A stretch of DNA of 64,000 nt, taken from positions 1 through 64,000 of the forward strand of contig JBARBN010000009.1 in assembly GCA_049793155.1 (NCBI GenBank). Reading direction: 5' to 3'. The notes under the pieces are model-generated. The model did not search any database. It saw only the letters and a program-made list of their open reading frames with translations, and was not told where the DNA came from. The translations under genes and the position numbers were made by a program. Numbering within the stretch: the stretch's first letter is position 1; each line of letters starts with the position of its first letter. Positions 43,937 to 52,038 of the stretch are shown in pieces. This DNA comes from JALNZF01 sp049793155 (lineage in GTDB: Bacteria > Nitrospirota > UBA9217).

Positions 43937-44012
43937 GGTCCCATCGTCTAGCGGCCTAGGACGCTGGCCTCTCACGCCGGAGACACGGGTTCGATTCCCG
44001 TTGGGACCACCA
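43937..44012 (+). tRNA. tRNA-Glu (anticodon CTC)
   Basis: Acceptor stem GGTCCCA/TGGGACC, discriminator A, encoded CCA. Anticodon stem CTGGC/GCCGG with loop CTCTCAC (CTC). T arm ACGGGTTCGATTCCCGT. Shares the promoter of tRNA-Gln. Confidence 0.95.
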
Positions 44013-44099
44013 TTATCAACACCCCAATCTCAGCCCCGCACAACCCATCGCCCGCTTCAATAAAGAGTTCCATGTTCCGTAAAAAAAACATTTCATCAG

Positions 44100-44128
44100 T
44101 TGACATCCGGCACAAGAGATATTATGAT
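44100..44128 (+). promoter_or_regulatory. Sigma-70 promoter of the tandem universal stress protein gene
   Basis: TTGACA (44100-44105), a 17-bp spacer and TATGAT (44123-44128). The predicted leader is about 110 nt long and ends in AAGGAG before the ATG at 44246. Confidence 0.8.
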
Positions 44129-44245
44129 TGCTCAAGTTTGTTGCATGGCGCAACACGTCGACGCATCTGCACTGGGCTGTATTTTTCCGATTTACAGAGG
44201 GCATTTCTGATCATATCAAGTGATTTATGGAAGGAGATTACGCAC

Positions 44246-45139
44246 ATGCCTGAAATCTGTCCAACAATACGGGTTGAAACGTTGCTTCTCGCAACAGACG
44301 GGTCTGAGTTCAGTGAAGGGGCCATAGTCGGGTCGATCAGGCTTGCCAGGCTATGCTCGAACAGGTTTGCGGCAATATCCGTGATCGAAACGAATCCTGA
44401 GCTGGAGACCATCGCACCCCAGATCACGGAAAAAGCGGAAAAGTCTGCACGGGAACACCTTGAGTCGATCCAAAAGCGGGCTAAGAAAGACGGCGTCGAG
44501 TGCGACATTATCATTCGTGCAGGCGAGGATTCCTATCGTTATATTGTCGATGAAGCAGCCAAGAACAATATATCGATGATTATCATGGGCAGGCGCGGCC
44601 GTTCGGGGTTAAAGCGGCTTATGATGGGAAGTGTTACTTCGCGCGTAATCGGCCTCGCGCCATGCAACGTGCTGGTCGTGCCAGAGGCGGCGCGGGTAGA
44701 GTTCAAGAGCATCGTGGTTGCGACGGACGGATCCAAATACTCTCTTGCTGCTGCATCCGAGGCCATTGGGCTTGCGAAACAGAACAAGAGCGAGCTGACG
44801 GCCATCAGTGTGGTACCATCAGAGCTCATGACCCCCACGGACATCGACCTTACCATGACCAGCAAGGAGCTCATCTCTGATAAAGAGATGCACGAGGCAG
44901 AGAAGAACGTCAAGGCGGTTAAAGAAGCGGCTCTGAAAGAAGGTGTAGCGGTAAAGGCCTTTGTCATGAGCGGCAGGTCCGCCGACGCTATCATAGAAAT
45001 CGCCAGGGACAGGAACGCGGATCTCATCGTTCTGGGCAGCCATGGCCGGACCGGCCTGGAAAAACTCCTCATGGGCAGTGTGGCAGAGCGGGTGATCGTG
45101 CTGTCATCCTGCGCGGTGCTGGTAGTGAAGGCGAAGTAA
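44246..45139 (+). CDS. Tandem-domain universal stress protein
   Basis: 297 residues from the ATG at 44246 (AAGGAG 9 nt upstream). Two UspA domains, roughly 10-150 and 155-297. Each begins with a VATDGS-type strand (LLLATDGSEFSE and IVVATDGSKYSL) and each keeps the ATP-binding G-2x-G-9x-G-S loop (MGRRGRSGLKRLMMGS and LGSHGRTGLEKLLMGS). Tandem Usp proteins support survival in stress or stasis. It heads the stress district and has its own sigma-70 promoter. Confidence 0.93.
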   Translation: MPEICPTIRVETLLLATDGSEFSEGAIVGSIRLARLCSNRFAAISVIETNPELETIAPQITEKAEKSAREHLESIQKRAKKDGVECDIIIRAGEDSYRYIVDEAAKNNISMIIMGRRGRSGLKRLMMGSVTSRVIGLAPCNVLVVPEAARVEFKSIVVATDGSKYSLAAASEAIGLAKQNKSELTAISVVPSELMTPTDIDLTMTSKELISDKEMHEAEKNVKAVKEAALKEGVAVKAFVMSGRSADAIIEIARDRNADLIVLGSHGRTGLEKLLMGSVAERVIVLSSCAVLVVKAK

Positions 45140-45330
45140 TATTATCCGCAACAGGAACGCGGACTTTGAAAATGTCTTCGACAATGAAGGTTTCTAAATG
45201 AAAGTATAAGATTATTCGATTGGGTTTGTCGCTCGTTTTAAGATCACAGGTACGTGAGAGAAGATTCGTGTCACAGAAAGAAACGTCTCTCTACTATCAG
45301 TTACCGCTCATTTCAGGTGTTTCCAAACCT

Positions 45331-46635
45331 ATGCTCAATATCCTGATCATATCTGATGAATCGAAGAACATTGCGGCCTTGTTCAAGGTTACCGGGTTTA
45401 CCGCTGATTTGCGGAATCCGAACAAGGCGAATGAAACGTCGGGGACAATTCCGGTCGGTACTGAAGGATATGATATAGCCCTACTGGATCTCGATACGGA
45501 AAACTGGCAGCAGCGGCTTTTGGAAGTGCGACAGAGCATGCCTGTGATCGCTTTCTCTCATCCAGACCTGAAGAGGGCAGTGGAGGCTATGAAGCTGGGG
45601 GCAAGCGATTATCTGGGGAAACCGATAACCGCGGAAACCCTCAGTCAAGTCATAGAGAAACACAAAAAGCAGATTCTGAACCATAAGTTTGGATTCGACG
45701 AGATCATGGGGATGAGCAAGCCCATGCAGGAAGTATTCGGTCTCATCAAAAAGGCCGCGGCGAGTGAGAGCAACGTGCTAATCACTGGCGAGAGTGGGTC
45801 GGGTAAGGAGCTTATCGCCCGCGCGATCCATCGCTGGAGCCCGCGGAGCGAAAAATCGTTCATGACCATAAACTGCAGCGCGATACCGGACACGCTTCTT
45901 GAGTCGGAGCTTTTCGGATTTGAAAAGGGCTCGTTTACCGGTGCACAATACATGAAGAAAGGCCTCCTTGAACAGGCCGACGGTGGAACGGTCTTTTTCG
46001 ACGAGATCGGCGATGTTTCGCTGTTGTTCCAGACAAAGATCCTGCGGGTTCTCCAGGAAGGAGAGATCATGCGGATAGGCGGAATGCGGCAAATGAAAGT
46101 GGATCTGCGTTACATAACCGCCACGAATATTGACCTCAAGACGGCTTGCCAGCGCGGCACCTTCCGGGAAGACCTCTTTTACCGGCTGAACGTTATCAAT
46201 ATTCATTTACCCCCGCTCCGTGACCGGCTGGAGGACGTGCCGCTTCTCGCGAGACATTTTATTAACGAACATGCGGTAAAGCGGAAAGACATCTTGATAA
46301 AGGGTATTTCCAGCGATGCACTGAATATCCTCATGGGCCACACCTATCCAGGCAATGTGCGCGAACTCGAGAACATCATTGAACGTGCGATATCCTTTTC
46401 TAACACGTCTGACATTCTGCCGGCCGATCTTCCCCCCGACCTCATCCAGGTAACTCCCGCTAAACCGAGGTCCACAGTACAGCGGCTTCGAGATGCCGTT
46501 GTGGCAACAGAAAAAGAGACAATCGTTTCAGCGCTTCTGGAGGAACATGGAAACATTTCCCGCGCCGCAACCGCCCTCGGTATATACCGCCAACAACTCC
46601 AGAGAAAAATAAAACAATATAAAATCGCAACATAA
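45331..46635 (+). CDS. Sigma-54-dependent activator with a receiver-like domain
   Basis: 434 residues from the ATG at 45331. The receiver-like domain (1-115) has Asp53 in ALLDLD and Lys97 in LGKPI, but the usual Thr is Ser in VIAFSH, so phosphorylation is possible but not certain. The AAA+ domain has GESGSGKE, ESELFGFEKGSFTGA and VFFDEIGD. The sigma-54 contact loop reads GSFTGA instead of GAFTGA. A Fis-type helix-turn-helix ends the protein (GNISRAATALGIYRQQLQRKI). No kinase gene is adjacent. A -24/-12 promoter lies 130 bp downstream. The start lacks a good ribosome site. Confidence 0.9.
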   Translation: MLNILIISDESKNIAALFKVTGFTADLRNPNKANETSGTIPVGTEGYDIALLDLDTENWQQRLLEVRQSMPVIAFSHPDLKRAVEAMKLGASDYLGKPITAETLSQVIEKHKKQILNHKFGFDEIMGMSKPMQEVFGLIKKAAASESNVLITGESGSGKELIARAIHRWSPRSEKSFMTINCSAIPDTLLESELFGFEKGSFTGAQYMKKGLLEQADGGTVFFDEIGDVSLLFQTKILRVLQEGEIMRIGGMRQMKVDLRYITATNIDLKTACQRGTFREDLFYRLNVINIHLPPLRDRLEDVPLLARHFINEHAVKRKDILIKGISSDALNILMGHTYPGNVRELENIIERAISFSNTSDILPADLPPDLIQVTPAKPRSTVQRLRDAVVATEKETIVSALLEEHGNISRAATALGIYRQQLQRKIKQYKIAT

Positions 46636-46641
46636 TGAAAT

Positions 46642-46666
46642 TTAGTGCAACAAAAATGTGCACTAA
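46642..46666 (+). promoter_or_regulatory. Palindrome TTAGTGCA-N9-TGCACTAA, candidate activator-binding site
   Basis: Perfect 8-bp inverted repeat (46642-46649 and 46659-46666), about 105 bp upstream of the -24/-12 promoter at 46769, a usual enhancer distance for a sigma-54 activator. It begins 6 bp after the stop of the sigma-54 activator gene. Confidence 0.6.
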
Positions 46667-46768
46667 CTCTCCTTAAAAACCCCACAATTAGATTAACCAC
46701 AGCAACTTTTAATTGCACCACAGCATCGACTTAAATTAAATAATAATTAATATCAATTAGTTGTGATA

Positions 46769-46785
46769 TGGCATGTCTTTTGTAA
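46769..46785 (+). promoter_or_regulatory. Sigma-54 (-24/-12) promoter of the small-protein gene at 46816
   Basis: TGGCAT, five bases, TTGTA, with GG and GT exactly 10 bases apart. The -12 element has GT in place of GC. The predicted start is about 20 nt before the ribosome site of the small gene. Confidence 0.7.
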
Positions 46786-46815
46786 TATTGGTGATATGTA
46801 TTTAGGAGGGGCTAT

Positions 46816-46962
46816 ATGGAAAAACTCATAAAAATGATAGAGGATGTCATGGTAGCAATCACCTTTGCAGAGGCAGGAGAATTTGACGAAGCGAACAGGA
46901 TTGCTGGAAATGAGATGCCTCAGGATGAGAAAATAGCGGAGCTTGTTTCTGTTAGGAAATAA
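46816..46962 (+). CDS. 48-residue protein of an unrecognised family (core VAITFAEAG), copy 1
   Basis: A strong ribosome site (AGGAGG, 6 nt) precedes the ATG at 46816, and a terminator follows at 47020. The protein begins MEKLIKMIEDVMVAITFAEAG, and the acidic rest ends AELVSVRK. A single amphipathic helix is likely. There are no Cys and no signal peptide. A paralogue at 54576-54710 shares M-x-K-x-I-x-M-x-E-D-x-x-VAITFAEAG. Both are driven by sigma-54-type promoters. I do not recognise the family; a regulatory or protein-binding peptide in stress is possible. Confidence 0.85.
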   Translation: MEKLIKMIEDVMVAITFAEAGEFDEANRIAGNEMPQDEKIAELVSVRK

Positions 46963-47019
46963 TCTGTGCTGACATTCTAACGTTGCACATGAATCTTAGA
47001 TAAAGAAAACATTTGGATC

Positions 47020-47058
47020 ATTCGGGATTTCCTCAAATAGAAAACCCCGAATTTTTTT
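47020..47058 (+). terminator. Terminator after the small-protein gene
   Basis: ATTCGGG (47020-47026) pairs with CCCGAAT (47046-47052) across a 19-nt loop, followed by TTTTTT. Confidence 0.8.
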
Positions 47059-47099
47059 AATCACTTAAACTCATTATAACGACCTGAAGAAATAAACTT

Positions 47100-47843
47100 A
47101 TGTTGACTAACAAAACGGTAGATAGAGAAAGCCAGCAAAAGCTCTATGTTCAGATGTTCTCTATCATCAAAGAAAAGATTGAGACTCGCGATTGGCCTGT
47201 GGGATCGCAGATCCCTACTGAAGACGAGCTTTGCAAAACATATGATGTGAGCAAAGCAACGATCCGGATGGCCATTGCTGATCTGGTTCGGATCGGATAT
47301 CTCAAAAAGCTGCAGGGCAAAGGCACCTTTGTCAAGCATTCAATTCCAGACCTTGGCATAACCATGAAAACAAGATTGTCCGAGGATATGTTCGGAGAGG
47401 GGGTGAGCGCACGAAAGGAGCTTCTGGTGAAAGGGATCAAGGCGCCGCCTGAGGATGTGAAAACTTATTTGAAGGCCGAAGGCGACATCTACTATATTCT
47501 CTGCAAGAGAGTCGTGAACAGCGAGCCTGCATACCTTGAGGAGTTGTTCATTCCGCTCGAGACCGTTCCTGAAATAGAAGAGGCTGATGTCTGTCAGACG
47601 CCTTTTTATGAAATGGTGCAGCAGAAGTCAACAAAAAAAATCTTCAAGGTAATTCAGATGATCGAGATCACCGAAATGACCGACGACGCCGCTTCAATTC
47701 TTAAAACCGGCGTTGGCACGCCGGTGCTCCTGCTCCACCGGCTTCTTGTTGCTGCCGATGGGAGCCCGATCGCCTATTCCCGTATGATGGGATGCGGCAG
47801 AAAGTACAAGATACAGACTGAAATGATACAGATTACCTCGTAA
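47100..47843 (+). CDS. GntR-family transcriptional regulator with UTRA ligand domain (HutC type)
   Basis: 247 residues. N-terminal winged helix (about 15-78; IPTEDELCKTYDVSKATIRMAIADLVRIGYLKKLQGKGTFV) and a C-terminal UTRA domain (AYLEELFIPLETVP, then PVLLLHRLLVAADGSPIAYSRMMG) that binds a small ligand. It is 32 bp upstream of a TauE-like transporter gene in the same direction, so it probably controls that operon. The ligand is not evident. Confidence 0.92.
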   Translation: MLTNKTVDRESQQKLYVQMFSIIKEKIETRDWPVGSQIPTEDELCKTYDVSKATIRMAIADLVRIGYLKKLQGKGTFVKHSIPDLGITMKTRLSEDMFGEGVSARKELLVKGIKAPPEDVKTYLKAEGDIYYILCKRVVNSEPAYLEELFIPLETVPEIEEADVCQTPFYEMVQQKSTKKIFKVIQMIEITEMTDDAASILKTGVGTPVLLLHRLLVAADGSPIAYSRMMGCGRKYKIQTEMIQITS

Positions 47844-47875
47844 CTGGTCACATAATATACAAAGGAGGGTTTGAC

Positions 47876-49123
47876 ATGGGAGTCTTGAGAAACACCTACG
47901 AATTTTTCAAGGCGGCGTCCGTAGCGCACGCCAAATGGGACTATGAAGTCTCCATGAGCATCATCCATAACCGAAAGAAGATGTGGATACTGTTGTTGCT
48001 GCTTATGCCGATCGTGATCGTATCGTGGGCAGGTGCAGGAAGCATGCTGGGAGGGAAGACGGCATATGCGCCGGCGTTCTATTCAACGACCATTTTTGTC
48101 GCCTCGATAGCCATTGGCCTTGCTGCGGGGCTCATTACCGGCTGTATAGGCGCAGGTGGCGGCTTCATCATCACTCCGGCGCTTATGGCGGCGGGAGTCA
48201 AGGGCATCCTGGCAGTTGGCACGGACGTGTTCCATATCTTCGCCAAGGCCATCATGGGTACAACGGTCCACAAGAAACTCGGAAACGTTTCAACGAAGCT
48301 GGCACTGGCGTTCCTTGTCGGTTCGGGTGGCGGAACATTCATCGGCGGCTGGATCAACAGGCTTCTCTATGACAAGGACCCGCTCCTGTCCGAGGCGTTC
48401 ATCAGCCTGGTCTATGCGATTCTTCTCGGCTTCCTCGGACTGTATGCCATGATGGACTTTTGGAGGTCACGCAAAGGTACGAGCGGCGGTGATGCCCACG
48501 GCGGGCCCACAGGCACCACGGGATTAGCGCTGAAACTCCAGAAGATCCAGATACCGCCGATGATCACGTTCGACGAGGACTACATCGAAGGCGGAAAAAA
48601 GATCTCCGGCGTGTTCATTGCGATGGGCGGAATGATCGTCGGCATCTTGGCGGCCATCATGGGAGTGGGCGGCGGGTTCATCACCTTCCCCATGTTCGTC
48701 TACACCTTTGGTGTGTCCACGGCTACAACGGTGGGCACGGACATTCTGCAGATCATCTTCACAGCGGGGCTCGCCTCAATTGCTCAGTACGCCATTTACG
48801 GGTACGTGTTCTACACTTTGGCTATGGGTATGCTTATCGGCTCGCTTATCGGCATCCAGGTCGGTGCGCTCACGACCAAGGTGGTGAAAGGCGTCCAGAT
48901 CCGCGGGTTCTATGCATTGTCCATCATAGCCGGGTTCATCAATAGGGCGGCAACTCTCCCTAAAAAGATGGTGGAGCTCGAGATGATAAACATGTCCAAA
49001 GGCACGATCAATGCCATTGAAACAGTCGGTAACTACGTTTTCTGGATTGTGGTCGCCGCCTTCGGACTATGGATATTCAGCAAGTTTTTTGGAAACATTA
49101 AAACACTCAGGGAGGAGGGATAG
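47876..49123 (+). CDS. TauE/SafE-family transporter (sulfite exporter-like)
   Basis: 415 residues, multi-span. After an N-terminal cytoplasmic segment the two TauE repeats are visible: GLAAGLITGCIGAGGGFIITPALMAAGV and GILAAIMGVGGGFITFPMFVYTFGVSTATTVGTD. The family moves sulfite, organosulfur compounds or other small acids, and the substrate here is unknown. A long loop between the halves (RSRKGTSGGDAHGGPTG) is a feature of the longer members. AGGAGG precedes the ATG. It overlaps nothing but is 2 bp from the next gene. Confidence 0.9.
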   Translation: MGVLRNTYEFFKAASVAHAKWDYEVSMSIIHNRKKMWILLLLLMPIVIVSWAGAGSMLGGKTAYAPAFYSTTIFVASIAIGLAAGLITGCIGAGGGFIITPALMAAGVKGILAVGTDVFHIFAKAIMGTTVHKKLGNVSTKLALAFLVGSGGGTFIGGWINRLLYDKDPLLSEAFISLVYAILLGFLGLYAMMDFWRSRKGTSGGDAHGGPTGTTGLALKLQKIQIPPMITFDEDYIEGGKKISGVFIAMGGMIVGILAAIMGVGGGFITFPMFVYTFGVSTATTVGTDILQIIFTAGLASIAQYAIYGYVFYTLAMGMLIGSLIGIQVGALTTKVVKGVQIRGFYALSIIAGFINRAATLPKKMVELEMINMSKGTINAIETVGNYVFWIVVAAFGLWIFSKFFGNIKTLREEG

Positions 49124-49125
49124 CC

Positions 49126-49839
49126 ATGATTGTTAAGAATAAAAAAATGTTTTCCGTGGGAGCTTTTCTTGCAATAACGTTCGTCGGCGCGCTTGCACTC
49201 ATCTTCTCACCCGTCTTCGGGAATGGGATGAACGGACTCACGTATGCCGATGACATGTTCAACAAGCTCTCGAAGGGATCGTCATATTTTATCCCCAAGG
49301 TCGCCAAGAGCAACGAGAAGTTCACGAACACGAACTTTGCTGTTACGGTAAAGCTTGAAAAGCCTGAACAGAATGAAGATACCATGAAAATGTTGACCGC
49401 AGCCGGGGCCGTGGTGAAAAACAATGGCCCCGCGCTCCAGATAAACGGAAACCTCGGCGCCCTTATGTCAAAGGTCCTCCAGGACGCGGACGATATGTAT
49501 AAGAACGACGGGAAGAAGGTCGCCGATCGCTATGGCGTTGACGAGAAGGCGGCTATGACCTCCTGGTGGAACGTGCTCAAGCTCATGGACAAGGAGCTCA
49601 AGAAGGAGGGTAAGATCGAGGATTCGAAGATCGTCTCCGACGTGATGAAGAAGGCCGTTGAGCCAGCCTATAATTATTACAAGATCGAGGCGCAGCAGGT
49701 CGCGGACAAGGCTGGTATCATGACAGGGCTCCTTGTGTTTTATGTGATATACACCATGTGGTGGGGATTTGCTATCTTCTACATGTTTGATGGAATCGGT
49801 CTTACTATGAAAAAAGCCAAAGTAAAAAAAGAGGTATAG
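49126..49839 (+). CDS. Two-span membrane protein of unknown function, partner of the TauE-like transporter
   Basis: 237 residues with a hydrophobic segment at each end (SVGAFLAITFVGALALIFSPVFG and GLLVFYVIYTMWWGFAIFYMF) and a long, Lys/Asp-rich extracytoplasmic middle that looks mostly helical. No Cys and no known motif. It starts 2 bp after the transporter stop and ends 8 bp before a universal stress gene, so the three are one operon. A periplasmic accessory subunit or sensor of the transporter is my inference. I do not recognise the family. Confidence 0.8.
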   Translation: MIVKNKKMFSVGAFLAITFVGALALIFSPVFGNGMNGLTYADDMFNKLSKGSSYFIPKVAKSNEKFTNTNFAVTVKLEKPEQNEDTMKMLTAAGAVVKNNGPALQINGNLGALMSKVLQDADDMYKNDGKKVADRYGVDEKAAMTSWWNVLKLMDKELKKEGKIEDSKIVSDVMKKAVEPAYNYYKIEAQQVADKAGIMTGLLVFYVIYTMWWGFAIFYMFDGIGLTMKKAKVKKEV

Positions 49840-49847
49840 GAGGATAC

Positions 49848-50291
49848 ATGAAAGTATTGGTGCCGGTTGACGGATCCAGGTACTCATTAGAAGGCATTAA
49901 GGTCGCATCCCACTATGCCAAGACAAAGAATGCCCAAGTGTATATTATGACGGTCATTCCCTCGGTCGCGGACATCGAACTCGAGCTATCCGCTTCCGAG
50001 CGGGACCGGCTCCTTGAAAGCATGAAAAAGCGCGGGGAAGAACTCCTGGCGAAAGCAGCGGAGCTCATCAAATCACGTGGCGTTGATCACGTGAACACGG
50101 TTCTCGCTACAGCTCCGTCGCCTGCACAGGAGATCGTTGCCTTTGCCGAGAAGGAAAAGGTGGATCTTATCATTATCGGGAGCAGGGGCCGGAACGCCAC
50201 ACAACGATTTCACATCGGGAGCGTGGCTGCGAGCGTCGTCAGCCACACCCCCTGCTGCGTGTACGTCGTGAAGGAGCCTTGTTGGTCCTAA
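49848..50291 (+). CDS. Universal stress protein, ATP-binding type
   Basis: 147 residues, one UspA domain: MKVLVPVDGSRYSLEGIKVA at the start and IGSRGRNATQRFHIGSVAASV near the end, which satisfies the G-2x-G-9x-G-S ATP loop. AGGAGG lies just before the ATG. Third gene of the TauE-like operon. Usp domains fused to or beside transporters often act as their regulatory partners, which is the inferred role here. Confidence 0.93.
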   Translation: MKVLVPVDGSRYSLEGIKVASHYAKTKNAQVYIMTVIPSVADIELELSASERDRLLESMKKRGEELLAKAAELIKSRGVDHVNTVLATAPSPAQEIVAFAEKEKVDLIIIGSRGRNATQRFHIGSVAASVVSHTPCCVYVVKEPCWS

Positions 50292-50359
50292 TCACTAAGC
50301 AGCCAGCAAGGGTCCGATAGTATCATCGAGCACCTCTTTTCTTTTGAAAGGGATTACGC

Positions 50360-50365
50360 TATAAT
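50360..50365 (+). promoter_or_regulatory. Possible -10 element of the histidine kinase gene
   Basis: TATAAT ends 8 bp before the ATG at 50374, with no good -35 and no ribosome site. If used, the transcript would start within 2-3 nt of the ATG. Confidence 0.4.
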
Positions 50366-50373
50366 GGCGAACT

Positions 50374-52038
50374 ATGAAGATTCGGGACAAATTTTTTCTT
50401 GTTTTCGGCCTCTATATTCTTTTCACGGTTATCTTCGGCTTTTTTGCTTACCGGGAGCTTCGGACGATCAGTACCAGACTACTCCTTGTTGAGAGGGCGG
50501 ACGACATCACGAATACCATCCTTGAAGTCCGCCGGTATGAAAAAAACTTTCTCCTGTTTAAAGATCAGGAAAGCTTCGAGGAGTTGCTGAAATATCTCGG
50601 TATCTTTAAAAACAACATTGATACGGTGAAGGCTGAGATCGCCGCGGAGATTGACAGCCGCAATGCTGCCATGATGAAGCAATCCATTGCTGATTACGAG
50701 CACCTGATCTTCGATGTAGCGGGGAAGTTTGCCGAGCAGAAAGAACTGGAGGAACAAGCACGAGCCAAAGGGAGGAAAGCGGAGCGAACGCTCGTCAACC
50801 GAGAACTCGAGCTATTTCTCGTCCTCAGGCGGTATGAGAAGAATGTCATGCTCTATAAAAATCGGGATTCTTATGCGGATTTCAGGCGGTCCTTCGAATC
50901 CTCGTCCTTGCTTTCCCATCCCGATATTCAGGATTACCAGGCCCTCGTAACCAAGTTGTATCTGCTCTATGATGCCGAAAAAGATACGATCGAGAGGATT
51001 CGCATGGCGGCACGGTCGATACAATCTTTTACACAGAACCTCTCAAAGCACGAACGTTTAAATATTGACGCAACGATCGCGAGGGCAATCACGCTGCTCG
51101 TTATCGCGCTGGTCGTGATTATCATCGTGGGGACCATCATCAACATCAGGCTCGCGACCAGCATTACAACGCCGATCCGCGCGATCGAAAAGATAACCAA
51201 GAAGATCGCCCAGGGTGATTTTTCGGAAAGCGTAAATGTCAAGGGAAAGAACGAGCTGTCATCACTTGAGGCCTCGTTCAACCTGATGGAGGAGAAACTG
51301 AAAGACGCCCTATGGTCACTCGAACACACTATCGAAAAGCTGCGTGAGAAGCAGGCGCAACTTGTTGAGGCTGAAAAGCTTGCATCGGTCGGAAGGCTTG
51401 CCGCCGGCATCGCCCATGAGATCAATAATCCCCTTACCTCAGTACTGACATTTTCGCATCTTATCCTCGAAGAATGTTCAAGAGATAATCCGTGGTGCGA
51501 CAAGCTTAGAATCATGGTTCGTGAGACGGAGCGGGCGAGGAACATTGTCAGACAGCTCCTCAATTTTGGGAGAGATGCGAATATCAACCCCGAAAAGATC
51601 AATATCAATCGGCCGGTGGAAGAGATCATGGACTCACTTGTTGCGCAGGAAGCTTTTAAGGGGATCGAGCTCTCGCTGAACCTTGCTGAAAATCTCCCGG
51701 ACGTATATGTCGACCCGGCCCAAATCGGCCAGGTTGTTCTGAATCTTGCCTTGAACGCTATCCATGCAATTACTCCACCGGGAAAGATCGAAGTGTCCAC
51801 CAGGGTCGTGGATAAGTTTGTCTCGATTATATTCCACGACACAGGCTCGGGGATAGCTCCGGAGCATTTGAGCAAGATCTTCGACCCCTTTTTTACGACC
51901 AAGGGTGCGACGAAAGGGACGGGACTCGGCCTGGCCGTGAGTTATGGTATCATTAAAAAACACTCGGGAGATATCGAGGTCGAGAGCGTCATGGGACAGG
52001 GGACAACATTTACCGTGAAGGTGCCGATCCATGGATAA
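50374..52038 (+). CDS. Sensor histidine kinase with a bimodular periplasmic domain
   Basis: 554 residues: span 1 (8-26), periplasmic helical domain (27-235), span 2 (237-259), HAMP (260-312), coiled coil, HisKA with AHEINNP (His348), and HATPase with Asn461, DTGSG (489) and GTGLG (515). The sensor region repeats RRYEKN (53-58 and 152-157) with similar followers, so it looks duplicated, like HBM-type sensors. NtrB-like order. It overlaps the response regulator gene by 8 bp, so they form one two-component pair. Confidence 0.94.
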   Translation: MKIRDKFFLVFGLYILFTVIFGFFAYRELRTISTRLLLVERADDITNTILEVRRYEKNFLLFKDQESFEELLKYLGIFKNNIDTVKAEIAAEIDSRNAAMMKQSIADYEHLIFDVAGKFAEQKELEEQARAKGRKAERTLVNRELELFLVLRRYEKNVMLYKNRDSYADFRRSFESSSLLSHPDIQDYQALVTKLYLLYDAEKDTIERIRMAARSIQSFTQNLSKHERLNIDATIARAITLLVIALVVIIIVGTIINIRLATSITTPIRAIEKITKKIAQGDFSESVNVKGKNELSSLEASFNLMEEKLKDALWSLEHTIEKLREKQAQLVEAEKLASVGRLAAGIAHEINNPLTSVLTFSHLILEECSRDNPWCDKLRIMVRETERARNIVRQLLNFGRDANINPEKININRPVEEIMDSLVAQEAFKGIELSLNLAENLPDVYVDPAQIGQVVLNLALNAIHAITPPGKIEVSTRVVDKFVSIIFHDTGSGIAPEHLSKIFDPFFTTKGATKGTGLGLAVSYGIIKKHSGDIEVESVMGQGTTFTVKVPIHG

